Shown: positions 43,890 to 55,837, numbered from the stretch's first letter. The stretch is DNA of 64,000 nt from Bathymodiolus brooksi (GCA_963680875.1 OY804589.1:27826353-27890352); one strand, 5' to 3'. Made by a program: numbers and translations. The notes: generated by a model not told the origin, from the letters alone.

Positions 43890-45241
43890 TAAAGACAAAT
43901 ATTTACACCTCACAGGAGTAAAGGACGTAGAAAATATATATTTTTGATAAAACAGCTTGCCAAACACTTAATTCTGTCTCAAGAATGATTAATGAAACGA
44001 ACTGTAGCAAATGAAATGTTTGTGACAATTTTTTCTTTCATATAGGCACAACTCGGTATTTTGAAAAGTTGTCAGAGAATGACCCATTTACGTACATCCC
44101 TTTTTCCTGGTTTTTTAATGTCCGTTTCATAAGGTCACCGGTTTTTTTTTTCGTTTATAAGGATGCAGTGGCATATCGACAACATACACATTAAAATTTT
44201 AATTTGTTTGATGACGAGATAATTAAAATTTGATAGCGATTACCACTCCGATTTCTTTTTGTTATCCTTGATTGACTCTGAATATAGACCAGTCCATTTC
44301 AGGGGCCCGTTAAAGGAGAAAGAACACAATAATCATGTTTCTGTAATTTTTTTTACTTCAAAGCGGAAGTTAATTTCCACAGATATTTATTTAATGAATA
44401 TACTTGATATATTAATCATTTTATAAGACATTGATTAATGTATAAATAACTCTGCATAACATTAAACGCCCCTTCATAAAAATACACAGTGCTAATCATT
44501 TGGTAAGATTACGGTGTTCTGTTTGCCTCCCCTATGGAAATGATCAATTTTGTGGAATTTCAAAGCACTGGAAATATTATACGGAATAATTAAAGTAATG
44601 ATAATTCTCATATAAAAATCGAGTATTTCAACATCTACCAAACGATTAATTTATTTTACATTTATTTTAGCCCAAGTCGTATTTTTCTTGATTTGTAAAA
44701 TTTGACAGATGACACTGGAGGTAAATAGAACAGCCTAATTCATCGCCCTGCACGTTTCAACTCGGAACTGAAAACAGTATATTTTATTGGATTTTTCCTG
44801 TTTAACCGTCTTCAAATTGATTGAGTGACCATCTTCAATCGTAGGTAAATAATAGTTCTACAACATTACTAAACAATTTCTGTCCAAATTTATCTTTAAA
44901 TGGTGTAAAATCGTCTCTGAAGTGCAAATTTCTTTGTTGATGTCGAAGCTTGTCGGTCAAAATCTATCGATACTTCAAACGGGAAAAAGACTAATTGTTC
45001 TAATTAAATAAACTAATTACACAATTGAATTACAGATAATAGTAACCCTTTGATTGTTCTAAAACTTGATATCAAAGTGCAGTGATTATGACAATGATTT
45101 TAATGATAATTTTCTGTTTTTATGTTAAAAGATCGCATTTCAACGAGTGTTGTGTTTGTTATCAATCGAGTTTAGTCAGTGATTTAACCAGCATTTTAGC
45201 GATTATTTCAAGATTACTAACCATTTGTCATTACTTTCTAG
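43890..45241. other. Upstream region of UBE2E-class gene
   Basis: No coding sequence recognised. A pyrimidine-rich tract and acceptor (CATTACTTTCTAG, ending 45241) precede the ATG by 12 bp, so the 5' UTR is probably spliced. A noncoding first exon and the promoter should lie to the left. Confidence 0.5.
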
Positions 45242-45253
45242 GGAACGTGGATA

Positions 45254-45861
45254 ATGTCAAGTGAAAGAGGAAATACCAGCGGAAGGGGTCGGGGACGAAG
45301 GTCAAGGGGGCATGAGGAAACAAACGGAGGTCCAAGCACCAGTGCTTCACCGGCTACCGAGGCGCCTCTCCCTCCCCCTCCGGCTACTAAGACTTCTTCA
45401 TCTAAAAGCATTAAACCTACAGGAACAAGTTTGAAAAGGTGAGACATATTTTTAGTTAAGAATATCGAGATGTTCAACTTAGGTGTGTATTGTATTGTAA
45501 CGCTCTACTGTGAATATACAGCCGCGGACAATCTCATTTGCATATAAGATATTACACTTAATCTCTCTTTAACTGCAAAATATTTCAGGATAATTTATAC
45601 ATCATAGGATTCTTTGTATCATCTAATTTGTCATGGTATTTACTTTTTTTAAATCGATTCAGTAGTTTTTGAGAAATTTGTAATTTATTTTTTTCAATAG
45701 ATTAGGCCAAGCTTATGAATAATCTTTATGTTGTGTTTATAAATAGCTCAAGGGCAGGAAATGTACACATTAAAATAGTTGAAGACAATCTGTTTTTTGA
45801 TTGATTATAGAATTCAAAAAGAATTGGCTGAGATTACCTTGGACCCTCCACCTAATTGCAG
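45254..45861 (+). CDS. UBE2E: UBE2E-class ubiquitin-conjugating enzyme, first two coding exons (partial)
   Basis: Exon 1 is 45254-45438 (donor AG|GTGAGA), exon 2 is 45811-45861 (acceptor GATTATAG, donor AG|GTATGT). Both junctions are phase 2. The join gives ...[21 protein letters not shown], which matches the start of the UBC fold of UBE2E1/2/3 ([20 protein letters not shown]) residue for residue. Residues 1-60 are a low-complexity extension, as expected of this E2 class. Here it is Arg/Gly-rich (SGRGRGRRSRG) followed by a Ser/Thr/Pro stretch, whereas I recall the vertebrate extensions as more acidic and Ser-rich. The product would accept ubiquitin from E1 on a cysteine that lies in later exons. 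Those exons were not found before the right edge, so either the gene continues beyond it or exons were missed in the repeats. Confidence 0.85.
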
Positions 45862-46224
45862 GTATGTACTTTTTTTTTTTAACAATTCATATGACATAAT
45901 ATTTTAAATCTTATAGAAATTTAAACTTATGTAATGGATGTAGTGTACAGTATTATGTATTTTTGTAATGAACAATTCATTTCATAGTAGATTAGCCGAT
46001 TTTGGTTATCCTGTTTAGGCCCCTTGGTTTTGTTGCTCCCAAAACTTTTAATTATTTGGCTTTCCAATCTTTCGATTTTGAGGGTACCTGTTGATGGTTA
46101 TTCCAGAAACGTGTCATGTGCACTAAATTTGACATCAACATTTTTATTTTATGCCAGATCCATTAAAAAAAATCATGTTTTATAGTTGAATCTATTTTAC
46201 TTTCATCAGTCTTGATTCAATTTC

Positions 46225-46355
46225 AAAGGGTTTGTCAGTGACTTGTCGGTGGTTTTCTCCGGGTATTCTGTTTTCCTCCACCAATAAAACTGACTACCAC
46301 GATATAGTTGAAATATTGTTGAAAGTGGTGTTAAACACCATAATCCTAACCCTTG
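46225..46355 (+). mobile_element. SINE family A, 5'-truncated
   Basis: GTCAGTGACTTGTCGGTGG, TTCCTCCACCAATAAAACTG, CGATATAGTTGAAATATTG and GTGGTGTTAAACACC. Confidence 0.8.
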
Positions 46356-46693
46356 ATTCAAATAATTTATCATACATTTAACCAGATTCTATAGTATAAT
46401 AATTTTTTTAAATGGCCTAAAAAGAAAAGCCTTTGTTGAGGTGATAATTTGTTTATCAATGGATAAATTCATGTAAAAAATCTCATGTAACAACTGAACA
46501 TAATAGTCTTAGTAGCTGTTTTGTCTGCATTGTTCTTATTCAGTACATCTACAGCTAAATATTTGACAGATACTAAATACTTTACTTATTACTAAAACTA
46601 AAGTACTCCTTCCTCATGTATTGGACTCAGTGACCATAGCTGATTTTGGCTGTCCTGTTTGGGCCCTTTGGTTTTATTGTTCCCAAAGACCGT

Positions 46694-46744
46694 CACGAAA
46701 TATCTGAAATATTGTTGAAAGTGGCGTTAAACACCATAACCCCC
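46694..46744 (+). mobile_element. SINE family A tail-only insertion with 7-bp target duplication
   Basis: Only the last 50 bp of the SINE are present (ACCGTCACGAAATATCTGAA, AGTGGCGTTAAACACCATAA plus C tract), bounded by CCCAAAG on both sides. Confidence 0.65.
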
Positions 46745-46905
46745 CCCCAAAGATTTTAGAATTATTTGGATTACCAGTCTTTCGACTTTGAGCGTACCTG
46801 ATGAGGTTACTCCAGAAGTGTGTCGTGCACATTAAAGTTAATATCTACATTTTTTTGTGTAAAATATTGAATTACATATTTTATAGTAGTTGCTAAAACA
46901 CATAC

Positions 46906-48165
46906 GTGTGAAATAATGTTGTTCATTTATAAAAAATAGAAAGTAGTACAAATGTATTTAAATAATAATAAACCACGAAATATTTAGTGTATGTCTTTAC
47001 AATGTTTACTTACAATACTACATATAATATAAAGTGCCCACCCAAGCCTGTAAAATAAAAAGATATTTGTTATCAAAGCTTAAACTTCTCAAAATTCTTT
47101 TGTTGGCTTTGTCCTTTTCTTTTTCACAATACCTTGACTTGTGTGTTTTTTTTACTTTATTACCAGTAATTAAACTCATCAAAGACCATTGGCACGGATC
47201 AAGACATATAAGTATCATAATTAATGAAACATATAAATTTAATTTGCAATCATCAATCTTTAATAAAATTTATAATTTTAATATAATACAAATATAATTA
47301 AACAAAAACAATATATATATTGTTACTTTCACGACATATGTGCAAAAAAAATGTTCGAACAAAAACGATTCGCAGGAAGACATTTATTAACATTTGAATC
47401 ACAAAAGTTAAATTATTTTTGAAAAAAGGTGTGGCCGGCGTTTTGACATTACAATGTAATTCGTATTTGAGCCGTGTCCGGTCCTTTTTCAAGATTTCTA
47501 GTAATTTTCTATCCCTTATCTCCTTGTACCCCCCTTTAAAAATGTTTTTCAGCACACTTTCATTTCTGTGAACAACCATGGTAGGGCCCCGTCAAAATAT
47601 ATAAATAAATTAACCATAGGTTTTTATTTTTGTATACCAGAAGTTAAGCAATATGGACAGAGTTGAGCAACAAGACAGTACGCCCCAGAATGATTCGAAC
47701 CTGGGTTTTAAATGGATAAAACAAATCGCACAAAATATTGTGTAGTCATATATTCATAATACATAATGATCATACTTATATTACTGAAGATTACACTAAA
47801 TTGTGTTTGTACATAATTTGTAATCGGTCACTTTTTTATTTTGAAATGATGTCAGCTTTGTTCTGGTCCGAGTTTTACACAAGGATGAAAAGATATTGGG
47901 GCGAAAACATATCTATTTACCGCATGCGCAAACTGCTATTTACGATTCTAAGGTAAAGTTATTTTTAAAACATGGAATATCCCATCAACTTGGTCGTGAC
48001 GCAGTTGTTCGATTTGAATGCGAGAATTCAGCAATTGACGTGATCATTAATTTTTTATGAAAAATATTCTACAAGCCTATCACCACCGCTAATTTTGGGG
48101 GGTTCAGTAATTTCTGCCGGTACTATGCATGATCTCAGACGGGTAAAAGTACCGGGTACCGGCCC
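46906..48165. other. UBE2E intron 2, no further exon seen
   Basis: AT-rich. A minus-strand open frame at 47579-47298 (FKGGYKEIRDRKLLEILKKD) has protein-like composition in its first 50 residues but no splice sites or family that I can name. Confidence 0.4.
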
Positions 48166-48168
48166 ACT

Positions 48169-50262
48169 TTGAAACCTCTGCATACTGAATTGGTATATTT
48201 TACTCTACATACTGAATTGGTACATTTTACTCTACATACTGAATTGTTATATTTTACTCTACATACTGAATTGGTGTATTTTACTCTACATACTGAATTG
48301 GTACATTTTACTCTACATACTGAATTGTTATATTTTACTCTACATACTGAATTGGTATATTTTACTCTACGTACAGAATTGATATATTTTACTGTACATA
48401 CTGAATTGGTATATTTTATTCTACATACTGAATTGGTATATTTTACTCTACATACTGAATTGGTATATTTTACTCTACATACTGAATTGGTATATTTTAC
48501 TCTACGTACAGAATTGATATATTTTACTGTACATACTGAATTGGTATATTTTATTCTACATACTGAATTGGTATATTTTACTGTACATACTGAATTGGTA
48601 TATTTTATTCTACATACTGAATTGGTATATTTTACTCTACATACTGAATTGGTATATTTTACTCTACATACTGAATTGGTGTATTTTACTCTACATACTG
48701 AATTGGTGTATTTTACTCTATGTACTGAATTGGTATATTTTACTCTATGTACTGAATTGGTATATTTTATTCTACATACTGAATTGGTATATTTTACTCT
48801 ACATACTGAATTGGTATATTTTACTCTATGTACTGAATTGGTATATTTTACTCTACGTACTGAATTGGTGTATTTTACTCTATGTACTGAATTGGTGTAT
48901 TTTACTCTACATACTGAATTGGTGTATTTTACTCTATGTACTGAATTGGTATATTTTACTCTATGTACTGAATTGGTGTATTTTACTCTACATACTGAAT
49001 TGGTGTATTTTACTCTATGTACTGAATTGGTATATTTTACTCTATGTACTGAATTGGTATATTTTACTCTACATACTGAATTGGTGTATTTTACTCTATG
49101 TACTGAATTGGTATATTTTACTCTACATACTGAATTGGTATATTTTACTCTACATACTGAATTGGTATATTTTACTCTACATACTGAATTGGTGTATTTT
49201 ACTCTATGTACTGAATTGGTATATTTTACTCTACGTACTGAATTGGTATATTTTACTCTACATACTGAATTGGTATATTTTACTCTACATACTGAATTGG
49301 TATATTTTACTCTACATACTGAATTGGTGTATTTTACTCTATGTACTGAATTGGTATATTTTACTCTACGTACTGAATTGGTATATTTTACTCTACATAC
49401 TGAATTGGTATATTTTACTCTACGTACTGAATTGGTATATTTTACTCTATGTACTGAATAGGTATATTTTACTCTACATACTGAATTGGTGTATTTTACT
49501 CTATGTACTGAATTGGTATATTTTACTCTACGTACTGAATTGGTATATTTTACTCTACATACTGAATTGGTATATTTTACTCTACATACTGAATTGGTAT
49601 ATTTTACTCTACATACTGAATTGGTGTATTTTACTCTACATACTGAATTGGTGTATTTTACTCTATGTACTGAATTGGTGTATTTTACTCTACATACTGA
49701 ATTGGTGTATTTTACTCTATGTACTGAATTGGTATATTTTACTCTGCATACTGAATTGGTATATTTTACTCTACATTCTGAATTGGTATATTTTACTCTA
49801 TGTACTGAATTGGTATATTTTACTCTATGTACTGAATTGGTATATTTTACTCTACATACTGAATTGGTGTATTTTACTCTATGTACTGAATTGGTATATT
49901 TTACTCTATGTACTGAATTGGTATATTTTACTCTACATACTGAATTGGTATATTTTACTCTACATACTGAATTGGTATATTTTACTCTACATACTGAATT
50001 GGTATATTTTACTCTACATACTGAATTGGTGTATTTTACTCTACATACTGAATTGGTGTATTTTACTCTACATACTGAATTGGTGTATTTTACTCTACAT
50101 ACTGAATTGGTGTATTTTACTCTACGTACTGAATTGGTATATTTTACTCTACATACTGAATTGGTATATTTTACTGTACATACTGAATTGGTATATTTTA
50201 CTCTACGTACTTAATTGGTATATTTTACTGTACATACTGAATTGGTCTATTTTATTTTGCCG
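48169..50262. repeat. 27-bp minisatellite, about 77 units (2.1 kb)
   Basis: Unit TACTGAATTGGTATATTTTA-CTCTACA with recurrent variants at three positions (CTACATA, CTATGTA, CTACGTA; GTATAT or GTGTAT). Because 27 is a multiple of three and the unit has no stop in one plus frame, long frames open and encode YFTLHTELV repeats. One unit (about 49455) has TAG and breaks them. No start context, splice signals or homology. Confidence 0.97.
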
Positions 50263-50424
50263 ACTTGATATATTTGACTTTCCAACTTGGTACTTTGAAT
50301 TAAAGGGGAAAGAAACATCCATTACATGTAGCAAAATGACGCCCGCATCTTATATGCATTTTAAATAGCAAAATCAGAAACTGCACTAATAAGTCAAAAG
50401 ACGACGATTCATCAGGATCACAAA

Positions 50425-50459
50425 AACAATTTCACGACATGGATTTACAACTACCTATG
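50425..50459 (+). mobile_element. SINE family A, severed head
   Basis: GGATTTACAACTACCTATG is the first part of the family-A head. The rest (CCTATGCAATCAGTGCCTAT...) resumes at 55011. Confidence 0.8.
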
Positions 50460-50589
50460 CAGAGTTTGCAAATACCTCAAATTTTCTGTCAGACATAGGA
50501 CTGACAGAATGCAAATTTCTGCCAGTCCAACAAAAAAGTTGGTGGTCCTACAATTTGTGAAACTTTTAACAACAAAAGATGATTAGGCC

Positions 50590-51300
50590 ATATTCATTAT
50601 TAGGGTGAATGAAAGTTAACCCTGATAAATGCACAGTACTCAGAGTAACCAACAAAAAGAAAACAATTGATGCCAAATACCAACTCCACGGGCATACGCT
50701 AGAGTCAGTTACATCCACCAAATATTTAGGCCTCGCGTTCACAAACAAATTACAATGAGACCAGCACATAAATTCTATTACCAGCAAAGCAAATAAACCC
50801 TTTGCTTTCTGCGTAGAAACCTGAAAATCCCATCTATCAGTATAAAAGAACAAGCATATTTCACTCTTGCACGTCCACTAGTAGAATATGCTAGTACAGT
50901 CTGGGACCCATATACACAAACTGATATAAACAAGGTGGAGGCAGTGCAGAGAAGAGCGGCTAGATATGTAGTAAACAATCACAGAAATAGATCTAGTGTA
51001 AGCAACATCATACAAAGACTAAAATGGAGACCACTTGCAGACAGAAGAAAGGACGCTAGACTTGTGATGCTGTATAAAACGACAGAGAACTTGTAGCCAT
51101 CGACAAGGAAAACAGGCTAATTCCACCAGGCCAAAAAACCAGACAAGCACACAACAGGTCATTCCAGATACCATCCTCCCGTATTGACACCAGGAAAATG
51201 TCATTCTTTCCAAGAACAGTACGAGACTAGAACCTACTAGCTCCAGACATTGTTGAGATGGACACACCTGAGTTCGTGTCCCTATAGTCCAGACAGTGAC
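50590..51300 (+). mobile_element. LINE (Jockey/CR1-like) reverse-transcriptase C-terminal relic
   Basis: Translation with interruptions: NPDKCTVLRVTNKKKTIDAK, ESVTSTKYLGLAF, INSITSKANK, IPSISIKEQAYFTLARPLVE, YASTVWDPYTQTDINKVEAV, QRRAARYVVNNH, IQRLKWRPLADRRKDARLVM. In-frame stops and frameshifts occur near 50757, 50820 and 51095. This is the thumb and post-RT region of a non-LTR element, not host coding sequence. Confidence 0.85.
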
Positions 51301-51525
51301 AACTGTATATAGTTTTAATTGTAAATTGAAATTTTGTTATTATTTATTATCATCTATTTGGAAACTGATTTAAATTTTGGCTTCACTATTCGTTGGGCAT
51401 ACCGCACAAAAATCAAAATTGCATAATCTTCAATATGATGAAGGAGGCAATTATATGGCAGAAACAGAAACAGAAAAAGGGTGAAAGTGGAACATCATAC
51501 AGCAAACCTGAAAATTAACAGTTAA

Positions 51526-54500
51526 AGGGAAACTTCGCGATTTTTTACATGTTAGCTAAATATGTTCCTGGTGATATAAAATACATATTCACAAAGTTTT
51601 ATCGACATATTTCCACAAATAACGAAGCAAATTTGTAATTTTAATTTCTAATTTTTCAACTAGCTTGTGACGTTTTAAGCCAAAAATGCATTGTGGGATT
51701 GAAATTTAAAGTCTGGGTCGCTGATGTTAAATTCGCTTCATTTAAAGCGCTCAGAGGACTGTAATTTAAATCTAATAACCGTTGGAAAATTAAATACTGA
51801 AGTGAACAGCTACGTACTTTTTTGACAAACAACTATTTTAAATGAACAAAATGTTTCATTTCCTTTATATTTACAACGGAAAGAGTGTTTTATAACAGTC
51901 ACCTATATTCGCTATATATCGGATCCCTTTTACAATTATGTTCATTTTGTTTTACTGCTAATGTGCTGAAAAATATAATGGATAATTTTGACAACGCGTA
52001 ACTTGTGTATTGATTGCTAGATTCTGTTTTAATCCCTTTTTTATAATCATTATTCGGCATGCTGTTTACTGTTATTTTGATCTCCGCATGTAGATGTCCG
52101 CTTGTGTGTTTTCTAGCCAGAGGATAAAATTCAAGGTGACCGGATTAATAAAATGGGAATTTGAATACACACTATTTGCTTTCCAAGACGAGTTGGTAGA
52201 TCGTTTATTATCTATTAAAGATAAAATATTCTTAAAACATTAGAATATATAATGTTGAAATAACAGGAACAAATTATGTTTTAGATGATAAAAAAAAGTA
52301 TACACCATCCTTGAAATTATAAGTGTTCATTATGAGAGGTGCCAAATTGGCCTAACTATATATAGCTGTCTCATCATAATAATTTAACGATCGATGTTCA
52401 TAAAAGATGTTTTAATTTTAATATTAAATAAAATGATTTAGGCCTAAACGTTTAGAAATGAATTTTTCTTTTTAACAATAAAAGAAAATGATTATGATTT
52501 TACTCCATCATTATTTTAACAGTCGGTGTTCAAAAATAGATGTTTTAATTAATTTAATTTAATCAAATGATTATGATTTTACTCAATCAATATTTCTTTA
52601 CTTTTCTTTTGTTCAACGCATGTTGTTTGTTTGGGAACATTTCTATATAAAGCCCCAAAATTAACGTTTTGGTTATAGCTTAAATATGTCGAGCTCAGGT
52701 ACGGAAAGTGACTAGCGCCTCAAGTGATGTAGATTTCGACAACTATGGGGTGTTTGGTTACCAACTTGAACCAGAATATACGGAAGAAGAACTCAGACAA
52801 ATGTAAGAGGCAGCGAGTGCCCAACGTCGGGAAATATATTTTTCATGTATTTTCAGAAGCGAGAGACCATATTTAAATCTTAAATATTGTATTCTTCAAT
52901 AATTCCTGAAGTAAGAAGTGAAAGGCGGGATTTACTTATTTTTATCTTCATTCTGAAAACGACAGGTACATTCACACAGGTTCACTCAGCAGGGTACCTA
53001 ATATTGCGTAATGAGTTTAGATTCACACAGGAAATCGCCAGGCAGAATATACAAGTGTCAATTTACATCCGGTCGACAGGACTCTGACCGAATTCCTGAA
53101 TACATGTGTCACAATCTTTGGCAATAATCAGAAACGCCGAATACACATTTTGTGACCCGTTAACTAACTTAACTTACACCTAAGGGTTGAAGGCATGTAC
53201 AAGGAATATATACAAACAACGTACACAAGTCAAATAGACAAAAACATAGTAAGAACAGACAAATAAAATGAAAACAAATTACGCTACCCGCGACTAGAAT
53301 AGCAGATGTAATACACATTTTAAAGGTTCTAATAGGTGATCAAAATACACTACCCTGATCAAGTTGAAATATACATTAGGAATGGGTGCATATCAATGCA
53401 CACTGCCGGATCAAGGAGGTGTTCGACAATTTAGTAAAATTCGTGTATAAATTGGGTAAAAACTGCTGGATCCGCGCCTGATGCAGCAACGATTCATGGG
53501 CTATTTTCACAAAAAATCTTAAGATTACCATTGATCGTAAGTTATATTGAATTGTTCATTTTTATCTTGATTTTTTTGTGCCCCATCAGAATGATGTAGC
53601 AACAACCAAACTTATGAAGTAAAGCAGAAAAAAAACCATTCGTATGCAGTTTTTCCTTATAGAAACAACAACTAAATTTTTTATGACTATTCTGAGATTA
53701 ATCAGAAGGGTCCGCCAGTTCGAAAGACATGATTAAAATAAACAAAAAATGTTTTCTTTACGCAGAGACATATTATATGTTACGCTTTGTTCAAATCAGA
53801 ACTAACCGTTACGAAAACAGATTAATCTTTTTACTGTTGTCGAATATGAATATTATATTACCATAAACAAATTATTATATTATGTACTCTGAAGTTTTGT
53901 ATAATAAACTTTAAAAGTATTTATAATACTCATCGTCTGTAATTGTCAAATGAAAACTATTACAAATTATATGTTTACATAATCCTCTCAATTTTATGGC
54001 TTCCTACCCTGTAACTTTCTTTTATCACTTAATTTCGTAGTTCTTCAATTTTGGAAAAAAATCTTTTGTAAATGTGTCTCATTAAAGACGGACGATTCGT
54101 TTGTTTTGCTATTTAAGCATATCTATAGAAACAAAACGTAAATCTGCAAAAAGTGATTGTGTAATAAATTCATATATTTAGAATAAAAAGAATTACCATC
54201 AAGTTTCCTTCGAAACAGGAAGTTTCGAAATGGTCTTCGCAAACTAACTTTTTCTTAGTACTGGTGAAGCTTTCTATTCTGAGGTTGGTCAGCCAAGTCA
54301 AGTAGAGCTCTTTCTTTTTCACGGGGTCAGGAAAACAAAATAGGCTTTTTACATACCCTTGTCGATTTAAACAGATTTAAACAACCGTACGCCTGACAAG
54401 CCATATCAACACTGAATGAGGACACTGGTTTGTCACACTTGTTTTGGGTCGTGTTGGTATTTAGACATCACGTGATACTTGGTATTGAGATGCTATCAAA

Positions 54501-54648
54501 ATGGCGACTTCCATGTATCGTTGACAGAATTTTAAAATCGATTTCATTCCCTTATCCAACATAATAAAACGCTAATATACATATAAACATCCATATTTAT
54601 ACATCAGGAAAAACATATAAAAAAATATTTTTTTTGCGAAGTTTCCCT
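51526..54648. mobile_element. 3.1-kb TTAA-flanked element (AGGGAAACTTCGC ends)
   Basis: AGGGAAACTTCGC at the left and GCGAAGTTTCCCT at the right are perfect inverted ends, each directly bordered by TTAA (51522-51525, 54649-54652). TTAA duplications are the hallmark of piggyBac and Kolobok superfamilies, and the AGGG start fits Kolobok better. The interior is AT-rich. One plus-strand piece (52718-52806) is protein-like and is listed separately. No transposase remains. Confidence 0.7.
52686..52870 (+). pseudogene. Broken open frame inside the TTAA element (P2X7-C-like N-terminus?)
   Basis: The piece reads SDVDFDNYGVFGYQLEPEYT then EEELRQM, a stop, and EAASAQRREI. The Y-x-x-EPEYTEEEL phrase is one I associate with the N-terminus of many P2X7-intracellular-domain-like proteins of molluscs and cnidarians. 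An MSSSGTESD start lies just upstream in another frame. With stops and a frameshift it is nonfunctional. The assignment is from memory of a short motif. Confidence 0.35.
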
Positions 54649-55010
54649 TTAAAGACATCTTTCATTTGTATAATATTTTATTCTTCTGCAGCATTCGTTC
54701 TTTTTGTGTCCTCTCCGTTTAAATCGGGAGCGTGCGGCCGTTTCCCTGGCCTTGCACCAGTCGAGAAATGAGCCACACTGCCATTAATTGAACTGGTATC
54801 TGTTAGGAAGTTACGGTGCTAAAAAACATGGCAGCAAAAGATCGGGAACCAGTTCAATTATGATCTAACCAATTACCAACTATTTCCCAACGCACCACAA
54901 CAGACTTTTTCGTGAGACGAACAGTCGGACAATCGGACCGGCTCAAGACGCTGAAATACCGGATTTTATGAAATGTTGGCGGTCAGGACCGACGATATTC
55001 GCAAACTCTG

Positions 55011-55205
55011 CCTATGCAATCAGTGCCTATCACCACTGATGTTGTGAGCTCGAATCTCAATCAGGGCGAGGTGTGCAACATTATGTGATAAAGTTTGTCA
55101 GCGACAGGTTAGTGGTTTTCTGCAACTACTCCAATTTCCTCCACCAATAAAACTGACCGCCACGATATAACTGAAATATTGTTGAAAATGGCGTTAAACA
55201 CCAAG
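55011..55205 (+). mobile_element. SINE family A, body after the insertion
   Basis: CCTATGCAATCAGTGCCTAT, CACCACTGATGTTGTGAGC, ACATTATGTGATAAAGTTTG, and tail CGATATAACTGAAATATTG with GTTAAACACC. Its head lies at 50425-50459. Confidence 0.88.
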
Positions 55206-55800
55206 AGCTCTGACGAAGAGTATCATGTGAATTATTTTTACTGTCGCAATGTTCAACATGCAGCTGGCTAAAAATCATTGCAGATTTCTCGTTGTTGAAA
55301 TTCAACCATGTCCTGTTTTCTTGCCATTTCTGGTCAAGTTTAAATTTAATTTCCGTATGATGGCCTACATGTACAATCAAACTTGCCTTAAAGGGCACCT
55401 CTATATAACAAATCACTGTGTATAAAGGACAGTCTCATTTTTCGCATCAATGAATAGTGCATATAATTTTAACCTGTATAGAAAGGACAACTGCTCATAA
55501 AGGACACATTTTCATGTTCCCTTGATGAGTGTCCTTTATATATACAAGTTTGAATGCATGTATGTATTGCCACAAATTAACTGAAATATTGTTGAAAGTG
55601 GCATTAAACACCAAGAGCTCTGACGAAGAGTACCATGTGAATTATTTTTATCGCCACAATTCATCATGCAGCTGGCCACACTTCATTACAAATTCCTCGT
55701 CAAATTTCAACCATGTCTTAGTCAAGTTTACATGTATTGCCACTAAGTAACTGAAATAATGTTGAAAGTGGCGTCAAACACCGATTACCCAATTATATCA
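55206..55800. repeat. Duplicated segment with SINE tails
   Basis: AAGAGCTCTGACGAAGAGTA and TCATGTGAATTATTTTTA recur at 55202 and 55612, each preceded by a SINE tail (GTGGCATTAAACACC). CATGCAGCTGGC follows in both. A third SINE tail is at 55750-55785. A GGACACATTTTC/GTGTCCTTTATATA repeat lies between. Confidence 0.7.
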
Positions 55801-55837
55801 TTTGTCCACATAACATGGAGACATACATGGTTGGTTG

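Larger units (their letters stand above)
46015..46905. repeat. Two-copy repeat with SINE tail inserted in the second copy
   Basis: The block TAGCTGATTTTGGCTGTCCT to CATTAAAGTTAATATC (46637-46850) matches 46000-46140. In the second copy the sequence is split after CCCAAAG by a family-A SINE tail and resumes with CCCAAAG. Confidence 0.65.
50460..55010. mobile_element. 4.55-kb hAT-like insertion (CAGAGTTTGC ends) splitting a SINE
   Basis: Termini CAGAGTTTGCAAATACC and GATATTCGCAAACTCTG are inverted repeats of about 17 bp. The subterminal AGGACTGACAG and GGTCAGGACCGAC are also related. The interrupted SINE sequence CCTATG is duplicated on both sides (50454-50459, 55011-55016); extension to CCTATGCA depends on where the end is placed. 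CAG-starting ends suggest hAT. It holds a LINE fragment and a TTAA-flanked element. No hAT transposase was recognised. Confidence 0.7.

Noticed and set aside
43680..43967. Proline-rich open frame at the poly-G tract
   Set aside because: It is the translation of a homopolymer in a dispersed repeat also found at 29635-29815.
45238..45477. Minus-strand proline/arginine-rich open frame
   Set aside because: Complement of UBE2E exon 1. The plus frame joins in phase to a conserved UBC segment.
48169..50214. Long open frames encoding YFTLHTELV repeats (430 and 242 residues)
   Set aside because: They arise from a 27-bp tandem array whose unit lacks stops in one frame. There is no start context, splice sites or non-repeat coding flank, and one unit mutation to TAG breaks it without any compensation.
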